From Novosphingobium sp. KCTC 2891 (GTDB lineage: Bacteria; Pseudomonadota; Alphaproteobacteria; Sphingomonadales; Sphingomonadaceae), in NCBI RefSeq assembly GCF_025938155.1, contig NZ_JAPCZG010000012.1, positions 39,162 to 103,161 on the forward strand: DNA of 64,000 nucleotides, given 5' to 3'. Positions 52,541 to 61,523 of the stretch are shown piece after piece (position 1 is the stretch's first letter; the number at the start of each line of letters is the position of its first letter). A program made the position numbers and the translations under genes. A model generated the notes under the pieces. That model had not been told where the DNA came from. It ran no database searches and was given only the letters and a program-made list of their open reading frames with translations.

Positions 52541-52546
52541 CACATA

Positions 52547-52630
52547 TTCTTTGCAGTCGCAGTTTATGTCGAGCGTGGCGGCGGGAGGCGCAGCTTTCCT
52601 TCGGTTTTCCATGATTTCACTCCAGATAAT
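52547..52630. repeat. Left terminal inverted repeat of RIT element
   Basis: 84 bases, starting TTCTTTGCAGTCGCAG and ending CACTCCAGATAAT, match the complement of 56157-56240 with three mismatches. Such long, conserved ends suggest recent insertion or selection for recombinase binding. Confidence 0.92.
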
Positions 52631-52668
52631 TACAGTTCCTTCGACCTCAACAAGTCGAAGGAAGCTAC

Positions 52669-54216
52669 ATGCGAACACGATCATCATTGCCGTTTCGAGC
52701 GGCCCCGCTCCGGGTCGAAGACCCGCCCAGTCACGGCACCCTACTCACCGCATTCCTCTCCTCTTTGTCGCTCGACGAGAGGTCAGCCTGTGCGGTTCTG
52801 TTTGGCGCTGCTGCCCGCCATTTCCTGCATTGGCTGGAACTGCATGGGATCGCGGTCCGCATGATCGACGATCGGGCTGTTCGGCGGTTCGAGAAGCATC
52901 GGTGCCGGTGCCACCGGTATTCGGCGCAGCAGCCAGTATATAAGGCGGACATTGCAGCGCGGGTCAGACGCTTCGTCCGCTTCCTGGAAGATCAAGGATA
53001 CGTCGAAGTCGACGAAGGGATCGACGATCTACCACGGCACCTCGCCGACTATTCCGATGCGATCGATCACCTGCAACTCGCCGAGGGACCGGCGCAGTCC
53101 TATCGATCTGAGGCCGAGCATGTCGTGGCCTGGCTTCGCATTGCGCGACGACGGTGGGCCGATATCGACGACACGATCATCGACCAGTACGCCGTGCATG
53201 ATTGCCGTTGCCCGGTCTGGCGCAAGCGGGGCAAGCTGGTCGCCACGGGCACCAAGCGGCGGCGGCGTTGCGCTCGGCACTTCGTCGAGTTTCTGCGGGG
53301 TCGGGGCGTCATCCCATCGGTTGAACCGGTGGTGGACGATAACCCGCACATGGCGGCATATCTTACATGGCTCGCGCAACATCGCGGCGCGACCGACGAG
53401 ACGATCCGGCGTTACCGGACTGATATCACGCGGCTCATGCCCATGCTCGGCGAGCCTTCACAATGGGATGCAGCCGCTCTCAGGCGCGCGTTCCAACGAC
53501 GAAGCAAGGAGACGCCGGGTTCGGCATCGCTGCTCGTCACGATAATGAGGAGCTACATTCGGTTCCTGATCGTGCAGGGTGATTGCCGTCCGGCATTGTT
53601 GCACGCGATTCCATCAGTGCAGCGCTACCGCCTCTCGACGCTGCCCCGCCACGTTGACCCGGCGACGATCGAGAAGATCATCGCAGCCTGTCCGTCAGGT
53701 CGTCCCGTGGAGGTCCGGGACAAAGCCATCATTCTCCTGCTCGCCAGGCTCGGACTGCGAGCGGGCGATGTCCGGGACATGCGGCTCGACGATATCGATT
53801 GGCGGGGCGGGTACATCCGGGTCAAGGGCAAGACCCGAAGGCCGGACCGGTTGCCACTGCCGCAGGATGTCGGCGACGCGATTCTGGCATATCTTGCGGC
53901 AGCCCGCCCGACGGCCGTCGAAGAGCATCTGTTCTTACGCGTGCAAGCTCCGTTCCGGCCATTCCGCTCGTCCGCGGAGATCGCAGGCATCGTCGCACGC
54001 ACACACGAGCGCGGTGGGATCGAAGGGGTGCCGACCGGGTCGCACATATTCCGGCATTCGCTTGCCACCAACTTGCTGCGCGCGGGCGCAGGCCTGGAGT
54101 CCGTTGGGACCATCCTGCGTCACAGCTCGCCCGAGACCACTGCCATCTACGCCAAGGTCGATCTGCCGATGCTCATGAAGATCGCGCAGCCGTGGCCAGG
54201 AGACCTGCCATGCTGA
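52669..54216 (+). CDS. ritA: RIT element tyrosine recombinase A
   Basis: 515 residues, the longest of the three. The N-terminal half is peculiar: it has Cys/His-rich segments (KHRCRCHRYS and HDCRCPVWRKRGK) that may bind zinc. A core-binding domain follows (YLTWLAQHRGATDETIRRY), then the catalytic domain with Arg in LARLGLRAGDVRDM, HIFRHSLATNLL and the nucleophile Tyr in SSPETTAIYAKVDLPML. All catalytic positions appear present. The stop overlaps the next start codon (ATGCTGA), so the three proteins should be co-translated and act together. Confidence 0.9.
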   Translation: MRTRSSLPFRAAPLRVEDPPSHGTLLTAFLSSLSLDERSACAVLFGAAARHFLHWLELHGIAVRMIDDRAVRRFEKHRCRCHRYSAQQPVYKADIAARVRRFVRFLEDQGYVEVDEGIDDLPRHLADYSDAIDHLQLAEGPAQSYRSEAEHVVAWLRIARRRWADIDDTIIDQYAVHDCRCPVWRKRGKLVATGTKRRRRCARHFVEFLRGRGVIPSVEPVVDDNPHMAAYLTWLAQHRGATDETIRRYRTDITRLMPMLGEPSQWDAAALRRAFQRRSKETPGSASLLVTIMRSYIRFLIVQGDCRPALLHAIPSVQRYRLSTLPRHVDPATIEKIIAACPSGRPVEVRDKAIILLLARLGLRAGDVRDMRLDDIDWRGGYIRVKGKTRRPDRLPLPQDVGDAILAYLAAARPTAVEEHLFLRVQAPFRPFRSSAEIAGIVARTHERGGIEGVPTGSHIFRHSLATNLLRAGAGLESVGTILRHSSPETTAIYAKVDLPMLMKIAQPWPGDLPC

Positions 54217-55124
54217 ACATGCACATTTCCAGATACGTCACGCTGCATCGCAGCCTGGGTCGCAAGTATTCCGAACAGGACCGGATGCTCCGCCAGTACG
54301 CTGCATACGCCGAGGGTTTTGGCGATCGGCACACTCAGGTTCAGCGCATCTACGACTGGTGCCACACGTCGAGCTCACAATATGTGGCCCGCCGGAGGTT
54401 CGACACCGCACGTAACTTCAGTCTTTTCGCTCAAGCCGAAGATTCAGGCCACGAAGTTCCGCCTGCCGGCGTCTTCGGCCGGGGCAAGCGGCCACGCCCG
54501 ACGCCGACTATCATTGAACCGGACCAGGTGCAGGCGATCATGACTGCAGCTTTGGGCGTTCCACCCCAAGGCACGATCAGCCCATACACGTACCATTACC
54601 TGTTTGGTCTGCTCGCGGCGACAGGTCTCCGGATTTCCGAGGCCCTTGCGCTGCAATGCAGCGATCTGGTCGAGGATGGCCTGATCGTCCGCAACGGCAA
54701 GTTCGGTAAACAGCGGCTTGTAGCGTTGCAGTCATCGACGCGCCAAGCACTCGAAGCATATCTCGCCACCCGGGCAAGGCTCGGCGCCACGGGCAATGAC
54801 CTGTTCGTGACCATCCGGGGAAGAGCCCCCCATAAAGTGCGCGCACACATCGTGTTCGTCAGGCTGGCCCGACAGCTTGGATATCGTGGACCAACTGGAA
54901 CGGCCGGGATGCGGCTACACGACTTGCGGCACACTTTCGCCGTACGTTCCCTTGAGTCCTGCCCACCCGACAGGGAGGCGATCGCACACCACATGGCCGG
55001 ACTCAGCGTCTATCTTGGGCACGCGTCGGTCGCCAACACGTATTGGTATCTCGAAGCCACTCCGGTGCTGCTGCGCGACATCGCTGCCGCCAGCGAGCAA
55101 CTTTACCGGGGAGAGGCGGCATGA
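54210..55124 (+). CDS. ritB: RIT element tyrosine recombinase B
   Basis: 304 residues from the ATG that overlaps the upstream gene; the frame is open further back inside ritA but this start gives the family N-terminus MLNMHISRYVTLHRSLGRKY. Catalytic motifs are AATGLRISEALAL, LHDLRHTFAVRSL and LGHASVANTYWYLEA. A basic linker (FGRGKRPRPTPT) separates the two domains. The 3' end overlaps ritC by ATGA. Confidence 0.9.
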   Translation: MLNMHISRYVTLHRSLGRKYSEQDRMLRQYAAYAEGFGDRHTQVQRIYDWCHTSSSQYVARRRFDTARNFSLFAQAEDSGHEVPPAGVFGRGKRPRPTPTIIEPDQVQAIMTAALGVPPQGTISPYTYHYLFGLLAATGLRISEALALQCSDLVEDGLIVRNGKFGKQRLVALQSSTRQALEAYLATRARLGATGNDLFVTIRGRAPHKVRAHIVFVRLARQLGYRGPTGTAGMRLHDLRHTFAVRSLESCPPDREAIAHHMAGLSVYLGHASVANTYWYLEATPVLLRDIAAASEQLYRGEAA

Positions 55125-56125
55125 CGGCGCTCGCTCCGCATCTCTCGGCATACCTGCGTGAACATCTGCCACGCGAACGCGCTGTCAGTCCGCACACGGT
55201 GAAGACCTATGCCAACTGTTTCGTCCTCCTCGTCCAGTTCGCTGCCGATCGGCTGAAGCGCCGACCGACCGATCTTGAGATCGAAGATTTCGGCACCGAC
55301 ATGATCATGGCCTTCCTGGACCATGTCGAGACCGGCCGCGGCAGCTGCGTGCGGACCCGTAATGGCAGGCTCGCTGCGATCCGGTCCTTCTTCCGGTACA
55401 TCGAGTATCGGATTCCAGCCTGCCTCGATCAAGCTCTCCGCGTCAGATCGATCCCGACCAAGAAGACTGACAAGGCGCTGATCGACTATCTCGACCGGGC
55501 GGAGATCAAGGCCTTGCTTGATGCCCCGGATCCCCGGACACGGCTTGGCACCCGTGATCGCGCGATGCTGCATCTGGCCTATGCTGGCGGGCTGAGGGTG
55601 TCGGAACTCGTAACGCTGCAGCTGCGCGATTTCCCGGACCGCTCCCTGTCCACCGTGCACATCATGGGTAAGGGTCGGCGTGAACGGGTCCTGCCGCTCT
55701 GGAAAGAGACCCAGTTCGTATTGCGCGCGTGGCTTGCGATACGGCCCGACGCGCAAGCTGCCGAGATATTTCTCAATGCCAACGGGCAGCCCATGACCCG
55801 TGACGGGTTTGCATTCCGACTGGTTGAACACGTCAAGACCGCGGCAACGAAGCAGCCGTCGATCCTTGGCAAACGGGTTACGCCGCACGTGCTGCGGCAT
55901 TCCTGTGCGATGCACACGCTCGCGGCGACCGGGGACATTCGCAAGGTCGCATTGTGGCTCGGCCACGCCAGCATCCAGAGCACCGAGACCTACCTGCGGG
56001 CCGATCCCGAGGAGAAGCTGCAAATCCTCGCGGCTCACGGTGCCCCCGCCATCAAGCCCGGGCGCTTCAAGCCACCATCCGATGCCCTGATTACCATGCT
56101 TACCGACGTTCGAAGGCGGGCCTAG
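55121..56125 (+). CDS. ritC: RIT element tyrosine recombinase C
   Basis: 334 residues from ATG 55121. The core-binding domain starts HLSAYLREHLPRERAVSPHTVKTYANCF. Catalytic motifs are AYAGGLRVSELVTL, VTPHVLRHSCAMHTL and LGHASIQSTETYLRADPE with the Tyr. It is the most XerC-like of the three. It ends 31 bases before the right inverted repeat. Confidence 0.92.
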   Translation: MTALAPHLSAYLREHLPRERAVSPHTVKTYANCFVLLVQFAADRLKRRPTDLEIEDFGTDMIMAFLDHVETGRGSCVRTRNGRLAAIRSFFRYIEYRIPACLDQALRVRSIPTKKTDKALIDYLDRAEIKALLDAPDPRTRLGTRDRAMLHLAYAGGLRVSELVTLQLRDFPDRSLSTVHIMGKGRRERVLPLWKETQFVLRAWLAIRPDAQAAEIFLNANGQPMTRDGFAFRLVEHVKTAATKQPSILGKRVTPHVLRHSCAMHTLAATGDIRKVALWLGHASIQSTETYLRADPEEKLQILAAHGAPAIKPGRFKPPSDALITMLTDVRRRA

Positions 56126-56156
56126 CCCGTCTCCCAACATTCCCCCTGACCCTCAT

Positions 56157-56240
56157 ATTATCTGGAGTGAAATCATGGAAGACCGAAGGAAACCTGCGCC
56201 TCCTGCCGCCACGCTCGACATAAACTGCGACTGCAAAGAA
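56157..56240. repeat. Right terminal inverted repeat of RIT element
   Basis: Inverted copy of 52547-52630 with three mismatches. Reading on the plus strand it contains GGAG (56164-56167) followed eight bases later by ATG 56175, in frame with the downstream strawberry-notch half, so the element end supplies a translation start for it. Confidence 0.9.
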
Positions 56241-58007
56241 GCGATCGTGGACTACCTCACCCGAGCCTTCCCGACCCGGCAGATGGAAGAATACACCGAC
56301 GAGCTCGGCGATGTGCGCTCGCGGCCGATGTGGGACGAGGCGGGTAACCCGGTCCATAACCCGCAGGCCGAGGCCGCGCGCGCCGATCTGATCGAGCATA
56401 TCTGCGCGATGCCGCCGATCCCGACCGCGCTCGATGCCCTGCTCGAGCACTACGGCGTGACCGCGGTGGCCGAGGTCACGGGGCGGAGCAAGCGCCTGGT
56501 CCGTGACGGTTCCGGCCAGCAGCGCCTCGAAAGCCGTTCGCCCCGGACCAACCTTGCCGAAACCACTGCATTCATGACCGGGGCCAAGTGTATCCTCGTC
56601 TTCTCCGACGCGGGCGGTACGGGGCGCAGCTATCACGCCAGTCTTGATGCCAAGAACCAGCAGCGCCGGGTGCATTTCCTGCTCGAGCCCGGATGGCGCG
56701 CGGACCGTGCAATTCAGGGGCTAGGCCGCACCCACCGAACGCACCAGGCCTGCCCGCCGCTGTTTCGTCCGGTTACCACCGACTGCAAGGGCGAAGCGCG
56801 GTTCACCAGCACCATCGCCCGGCGCCTCGATGCATTGGGCGCGCTGACCCGCGGCCAGCGCCAGACCGGCGGGCAGGGGATGTTCGATGCGTCCGACAAC
56901 CTCGAGAGCATCTACGCCAAGCACGCGCTCCACGACTGGTATGGCCTGCTCGCGACCGCCAAGCTCAAGAGCACGACCTTGTCCGAGTTCCAGCGGATGA
57001 GCGGGCTCGAGCTCACCGATCAGGACGGCGTGCTGCGCGAGGACCTGCCGCCGATCCAGCGCTGGCTGAACCGCATCCTCGCTATGAAGATCGCCGTCCA
57101 GAACGCCATCTTCGACGAGTTCCTGACCCTCGTCGAAACCCGTGTCTCGGCGGCGAAGGAAGCAGGAACCTTCGACATCGGCGTCGAGACCGTGGCGGTC
57201 GAGGTCTGCGAGGTGCTGTCCGACACGGTGATCCGGACCGACCCCGTGACCGGCGCGACCTCGCACCTGCTCGAGCTGTCGCTGACCCAGCGGCGCAAGG
57301 TCCTCTCGCTCGAACGGGTGATCAAAATGGCATCCTGTGAGGAACAGCCGCTGTACCTGCGCAACGACAAGTCCGGTAAGGTGGCGCTCGGCATCGCGGC
57401 GCCCTCGCACATGGATGAAGAAGGGCACATGATCCGCCGCTACGAACTCGTGCGGCCGCTGCGTAGCGAGTACATCCGCGCTGACCGGCTCGATGAGTCC
57501 GCCTGGGAGCCCGTGACCAAGGCCAAGTTCACCGAGCTGTGGGAGGAAGAATACGCCGCCGACGAGAGCCAGCTCGTGACCGAGACCGTTTATCTCGCGA
57601 CGGGGCTGCTCCTGCCGATCTGGGGCGCGCTTCCCAAAGAGGACCTTACGGTCAACCGCATCGTCGACAAGTCGGGCGCCTCCTGGCTCGGCCGCCATGT
57701 CCACGACCTCTACGTCGATGCGACCCTCGAGAAGCTCGGGGTTGCCCGCAAGGCGCAGACCGATCCCGCCAAGATTGCTGCCGCCATCCTTGGCGGGGGC
57801 ACCTGGAAGGCGCCGCATCCCCTCAATTTCACCATCCGCACGTCGCGGGTGAACGGTTCCCGAAGGATCGAGATCGTCGACGTTGAAGCTGCGCGCATTC
57901 CCGAGCTCAAGGCCAAGGGCTGCTTCACGGAAATCATCAGCTACAAGACGCGCGTGTTCGTGCCCATGGACGGCGCCGAAGCCATTCTTGCGGCGATAAT
58001 CGGCTGA
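56175..58007 (+). pseudogene. Strawberry-notch-like helicase, 3' half after RIT element
   Basis: 610 codons, the first 24 of which come from the element end (MEDRRKPAP...). The native part starts at VDYLTRAFPTRQMEEY, 56247. It has the helicase C-domain with FSDAGGTGRSYHASL, RVHFLLEPGWRADRAIQGLGRTHRTHQ (motif VI at about 181) and a long C-terminal region. Frame and sequence join the 50070-52523 half if the element is removed. The frame is intact for 1.8 kb, so decay after the insertion has been slight or the fragment is still selected. Confidence 0.82.
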
Positions 58008-58143
58008 CTTTCAACCCGTGACGTTTTGACGATCAGGTCGGTCGGAGCGCACACTGAACCGTGCTCAATGCGGCAGGCCTCCCAATCGGCCTTGCAAAGT
58101 GTGCCCATCTGACATATTTAATCCCTAGCTAGGGAGTCATTAA

Positions 58144-58725
58144 ATGACGGACGAATTCTCCGCACGCGAAGTGGCGTTCCTCGCCGATGTCTCGGTGCGT
58201 GCGGTCGACAAGGCGATCGAAGAGCGGGTCCTGGCTGGAATACGCGCCAAGGCTCGTGGACGTCGGCGCATGCTGCCTCTCCATGCGGTGCCCTATGCGG
58301 CGATCGTTACACGCTTGCCGGTAATGCTCTCGCTTGCCACCAAGCGCGATCTGGTCCGCAAGTTGTCCGAACGTCCGACCGAGCGGATGACAGCCGAACC
58401 GCTCGAAATCGCTCCTGCCGTGGTTATCGATGTCCCGGCCCTGGTCGGCTCGGATCTTGCCGAACGCGCGGAGCGCTACGGCAAGGCGCGAGAAGATTAC
58501 ATCGTCGCTGACCCAGAAATCATGGGCGGAACCCCGGTGCTGCGCGGCACACGCATGACGGTCTACGCGATTCTCGGCAGGCTTGAGGGCGGGGATACCA
58601 TAGCGGACATCATCGAGGACAACCCGCATCTGAGCCGCGAGGCCCTCGAAACCGCTGCCCTCTATGCTCGCACCCATCCCCTGGTCGGTCGGCCAGGCGG
58701 TCGTCCCTGGGCAAAAGCCGCTTGA
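58144..58725 (+). CDS. DUF433-domain antitoxin
   Basis: 193 residues. The C-terminal 75 are the DUF433 helix-turn-helix: PEIMGGTPVLRGTRMTVYAILGRLEGGDTIADIIEDNPHL. The N-terminal part has a second HTH-like start (FSAREVAFLADVSVRAVDKAIEE). Its stop codon overlaps the TTG start of the toxin gene. DUF433 proteins pair with DUF5615 PIN-like nucleases as toxin and antitoxin. Probably autoregulates the pair. Not followed by an intact toxin, see the next entry. Confidence 0.82.
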   Translation: MTDEFSAREVAFLADVSVRAVDKAIEERVLAGIRAKARGRRRMLPLHAVPYAAIVTRLPVMLSLATKRDLVRKLSERPTERMTAEPLEIAPAVVIDVPALVGSDLAERAERYGKAREDYIVADPEIMGGTPVLRGTRMTVYAILGRLEGGDTIADIIEDNPHLSREALETAALYARTHPLVGRPGGRPWAKAA

Positions 58726-59097
58726 GACTGTTCATCGACCGAGTGCCTGTCGCCGCTCCTCGCCCGCGTCCTCAATGAGACGGGCGAGCATGACGCGATT
58801 CACCCCAGGGACATGGGCCGCCTCGGCGAACCGGATCACGCCGTGTTGGCCCGCTGCCTCGCCGAAGACCGGATCATCGTCACCGAGAATGCGATCGATT
58901 TCCGCAAGCTCGTGGGCCGCGAAGAAATCCACCCTGGACTGATCATCCTTCCGAGCGTCCGCCGCGATGACGCCCAGCGACTTCTTGACGAAGCCATCGA
59001 CCACCTCGAATCGCTTGGGACCCCTTCCGATGTGATGGTCAACCATGTCCTCGAGGTTAGCCAGGACGGAGCCTTCCAGCTTTTCGAACTTCCGTGA
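58722..59097 (+). pseudogene. DUF5615 PIN-like toxin, frameshifted
   Basis: Starts TTG at 58722, overlapping the antitoxin stop. The frame reads LRLFID, then an extra C at about 58740 shifts it. With that base removed it continues ECLSPLLARVLNETGEHDAIHPRDMG, then EPDHAVLARCLAEDRIIVTENAIDFRKL, the DUF5615/Mut7-C-type pattern with Asp and Glu metal ligands. It then runs to the stop at 59095-59097. The toxin is therefore inactive unless the shift is a sequencing error. Confidence 0.8.
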
Positions 59098-59161
59098 CCG
59101 TGTGACGCGCCGGCCATCGGTTGGCAGCGCTAACGTCGATCCCATTCTCGCTTCGCTCATT

Positions 59162-59260
59162 TAACACCACTGGTGTTAGACGAAGCCTGCGTTGTTCGAT
59201 CCGTTTCGATTGGTGCGCTCGCCTCGTCCCGTGAGGCATAAATCCGATATTTATGCCTCA
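59162..59260. promoter_or_regulatory. Two palindromes upstream of the parB-like gene
   Basis: TAACACCA-C-TGGTGTTA (59162-59178) is an 8+1+8 palindrome. TGAGGCATAAAT (59232-59243), CCGAT and ATTTATGCCTCA (59249-59260) form a 12+5+12 perfect inverted repeat. Both lie in the 295-base gap between the toxin-antitoxin pair and the ParB-like gene, which holds no ORF of its own. They are good operator candidates for repression of the ParB-like transcript or a recombination site. The second one resembles the pattern of a resolvase or Xer core but no enzyme is linked to it. Confidence 0.45.
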
Positions 59261-59324
59261 TGCGCCCGCGTGGACCGTCGTTGGCGGCGCGGTTGCACCC
59301 GGGAATCGGGCAATCCTGAAACCA

Positions 59325-59392
59325 TGAGGGGAGGGGGGCTGGAAGGGGTGAGCCGAAGGGCTCGGCCAAATCCGGCCTTCAGGAGCACTCCC
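59325..59392 (+). promoter_or_regulatory. G-rich leader before the parB-like gene
   Basis: TGAGGGGAGGGGGGCT at 59325-59340 is the same as in the leader at 50009. It is followed by short complementary segments (AGCC-GAAG-GGCT) and AGGAG at 59380-59384, eight bases before ATG 59393. Confidence 0.45.
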
Positions 59393-61447
59393 ATGAACGA
59401 CATCGAGTTGATACCGCTCGGCAAGCTACGGCTGTCCGAAGCCAACGTCCGCAAGAACGACAGCAACCTCTTCATCGAGGAACTGGCCGCCAATATCGAG
59501 GCCAAGGGCCTCCTCCAGAACCTGATCGTGGTGCCCGCCAAGAAGCGCGGCATGTTCGACGTGACCGCGGGCGGCCGCCGCCTGCGAGCCCTCAACTTTC
59601 TTCTGGCCGCCGGCAAGCTCCCCAAAGACCACCCCGTCGCCTGCCGGGTGCTGGACATCGATGCCGCCGAGCAGTCCGAACTTTCGCTGATTGAGAATGT
59701 CATCCGGCTCGACATGACGCCGACCGACGAGATCCGCGCCTACAAGCACTTCGTTAACGAGGGCAGCGACCTCGACGCGATCGCCAAGCGGTTCGGTCGC
59801 ACCCGCCGCTTCATCGAAGGCCGCCTGCGGCTTGCTGACCTCGCCGATCCGATCTTCGCCGCGCTCGAGGAAGGCAAGATCACCCTCGATGTCGCCAAGG
59901 CCTACGCGACAACGCCGAACCACGACCGCCAGATGATGGTCTGGAACGAATTGTCGAACAGCTGGCAGGGCAACAACCCCGACTCCATCCGCCGCATGGT
60001 CACGCACAGCGCGATCCGCTCGTCTTCGCCGATGGCCAAGCTCGCCAGTGAGGCCGACTATCTCGCCGCTGGCGGCAAGATCGAGCGCGACCTCTTTACA
60101 GAGGACGGCGGCGAGACCTGGATAGATGCCGAAATTGCGCAGCGCATCGCCGGCGAGAAGCTCCAGGCCTTTGCGGCCGAGGTCGCCGAAACCTCCGGCT
60201 ATGCCTGGGTGCGCCCGATCCTCGAAACCCGCGTCACCTACAACGCGACCGAAGACCTCCACCAGGTCCATCTCGAACCGGCGCCGCTCACCGAGGCGGA
60301 ACAGGTCGAGGCCGACAAGCTGCTCGAGACGATCTCGGCGCTCGAAGCCGAAAGCGAGACGCTCGACGAGGACGACGAGGCGGCTGCGGCCGAGTTCCAG
60401 ACCCGCTGGGAAGCCGCGAGCAGCGCCTACGACGCGCTCCATGACAAGGCCCCGGTGATCCCCGAGGAGATGAAGGCCAACGTCGGCTGCTTCGTGATCA
60501 TCGGCGCTGACGGTCAGCCAGCGGTCGCCAGCGGCCTCTATAGCGACAAGCCGCTCGAACGGCGCAAGGCCCGCGGGTCCGACGGGGGCGAGGGCGCCAG
60601 CGGAGCAGCAGGGGAGGGCGGCTCCGCCTCGTCCGCCCCCAAGCCGCTCTCGCAGAAGCTGGTCGAGGAACTTGCCGTGCAGCGCCGTGACATCCTCGCG
60701 ATCAACCTCGCTTCGAACCCGGCGATCGCGCTCGATTATCTGATCTTCGCCATCGCCGACTCCCGCGCGCTCTATAGCGCGCAGGCCTTGGGCACGACGC
60801 TCCGCGCGCCGTCGCCTTCGCTCTACCTCGCCAACTACCCGGAAAGCCCTGCGCACACGCTGATGGCCGACATGCGCGAGACGCTCGACCTGTCGTGGAC
60901 CGAGCACCGCCGCACGGTCGACCGGTTCTCGGCGTTCAGCGCGCTCGACGACGATGCCAAGGCAAGCTGGCTCGCCTGGTGCATGGCAAAGACGCTCGAG
61001 GCCAGCATGGGGATCGACAAGAAGACAGGTCAGTCCGGTCCCGAGCCGATCGACCTCCACGATCATCTCGCCGCGCTGATGGGGATCAACGTCGCCAGCC
61101 ACTGGCGGCCGACCTCGGCCAACTACTTCGACCGCGTCAGCAAGCAGGCGCTGCTCGCCCATGTCAGCGAAGTCGGCGGACCAACCATGGCGGCGAGTTT
61201 CATGGGCTCGAAGAAGGGCGATCTCTCGGCCTCCTGCGAGAAGCTGTTCGCCGGCGAGACCATCGTCGCCCCCGAGGTCAAGGAAGCTGCGCTCGCCTGG
61301 GTGCCCGAGGCCATGCGGTTCCGGGTGCTCGCTGCGAGCGAGCCCGATGAAGAAGCACCGGTCGAGCACGAACCGGACAGCGATGCGGACGAGCTCGAAC
61401 CTGCCGAGGAGCAGGACGCCCACGCCGATGAGACCGTCGACGCCTGA
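59393..61447 (+). CDS. Large ParB/RepB-like DNA-binding protein
   Basis: 684 residues, about twice a standard ParB. The N-terminal ParB fold shows IPLGKLRLSEANVR, the ParB box VTAGGRRLRALNFLL and ELSLIENVIRLDMTPTDEIRAY, followed by a helix-turn-helix in about 112-130 (DLDAIAKRFGRTRRFIEGRLRLADL). An acidic coiled-coil region (EAESETLDEDDEAAAAEF) at about 320-350, a Gly/Ser-rich hinge and a helical C-terminus complete it. No ParA is next to it. This group of plasmid ParB-like proteins is thought to act in plasmid maintenance or conjugal DNA handling, possibly as a nuclease. Start fixed by AGGAG eight bases before. Confidence 0.82.
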   Translation: MNDIELIPLGKLRLSEANVRKNDSNLFIEELAANIEAKGLLQNLIVVPAKKRGMFDVTAGGRRLRALNFLLAAGKLPKDHPVACRVLDIDAAEQSELSLIENVIRLDMTPTDEIRAYKHFVNEGSDLDAIAKRFGRTRRFIEGRLRLADLADPIFAALEEGKITLDVAKAYATTPNHDRQMMVWNELSNSWQGNNPDSIRRMVTHSAIRSSSPMAKLASEADYLAAGGKIERDLFTEDGGETWIDAEIAQRIAGEKLQAFAAEVAETSGYAWVRPILETRVTYNATEDLHQVHLEPAPLTEAEQVEADKLLETISALEAESETLDEDDEAAAAEFQTRWEAASSAYDALHDKAPVIPEEMKANVGCFVIIGADGQPAVASGLYSDKPLERRKARGSDGGEGASGAAGEGGSASSAPKPLSQKLVEELAVQRRDILAINLASNPAIALDYLIFAIADSRALYSAQALGTTLRAPSPSLYLANYPESPAHTLMADMRETLDLSWTEHRRTVDRFSAFSALDDDAKASWLAWCMAKTLEASMGIDKKTGQSGPEPIDLHDHLAALMGINVASHWRPTSANYFDRVSKQALLAHVSEVGGPTMAASFMGSKKGDLSASCEKLFAGETIVAPEVKEAALAWVPEAMRFRVLAASEPDEEAPVEHEPDSDADELEPAEEQDAHADETVDA

Positions 61448-61523
61448 CCCAGCCTTGCCGGCACGCTGCCCGCGCATCCCTTGCGCCCTGCGGCAGCGTG
61501 CCGGCCCATCCAGGAACCACCCC

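Larger units (their letters stand above)
52521..56246 (+). mobile_element. RIT element (three tandem tyrosine recombinases)
   Basis: 3.7 kb inserted in frame into the strawberry-notch gene. It is bounded by 84-bp inverted repeats (52547-52630 and 56157-56240) that differ at three positions, and holds three overlapping recombinase genes in the order A-B-C. The outer left end has a 20-bp palindrome; the right end has only six extra bases. GTG flanks both sides (52518-52520, 56247-56249; the preceding base also matches), so a target duplication of about four bases is possible. Established RIT elements (recombinase in trio) have this layout; the enzymes integrate the element without a DDE transposase. 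Confidence 0.88.
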
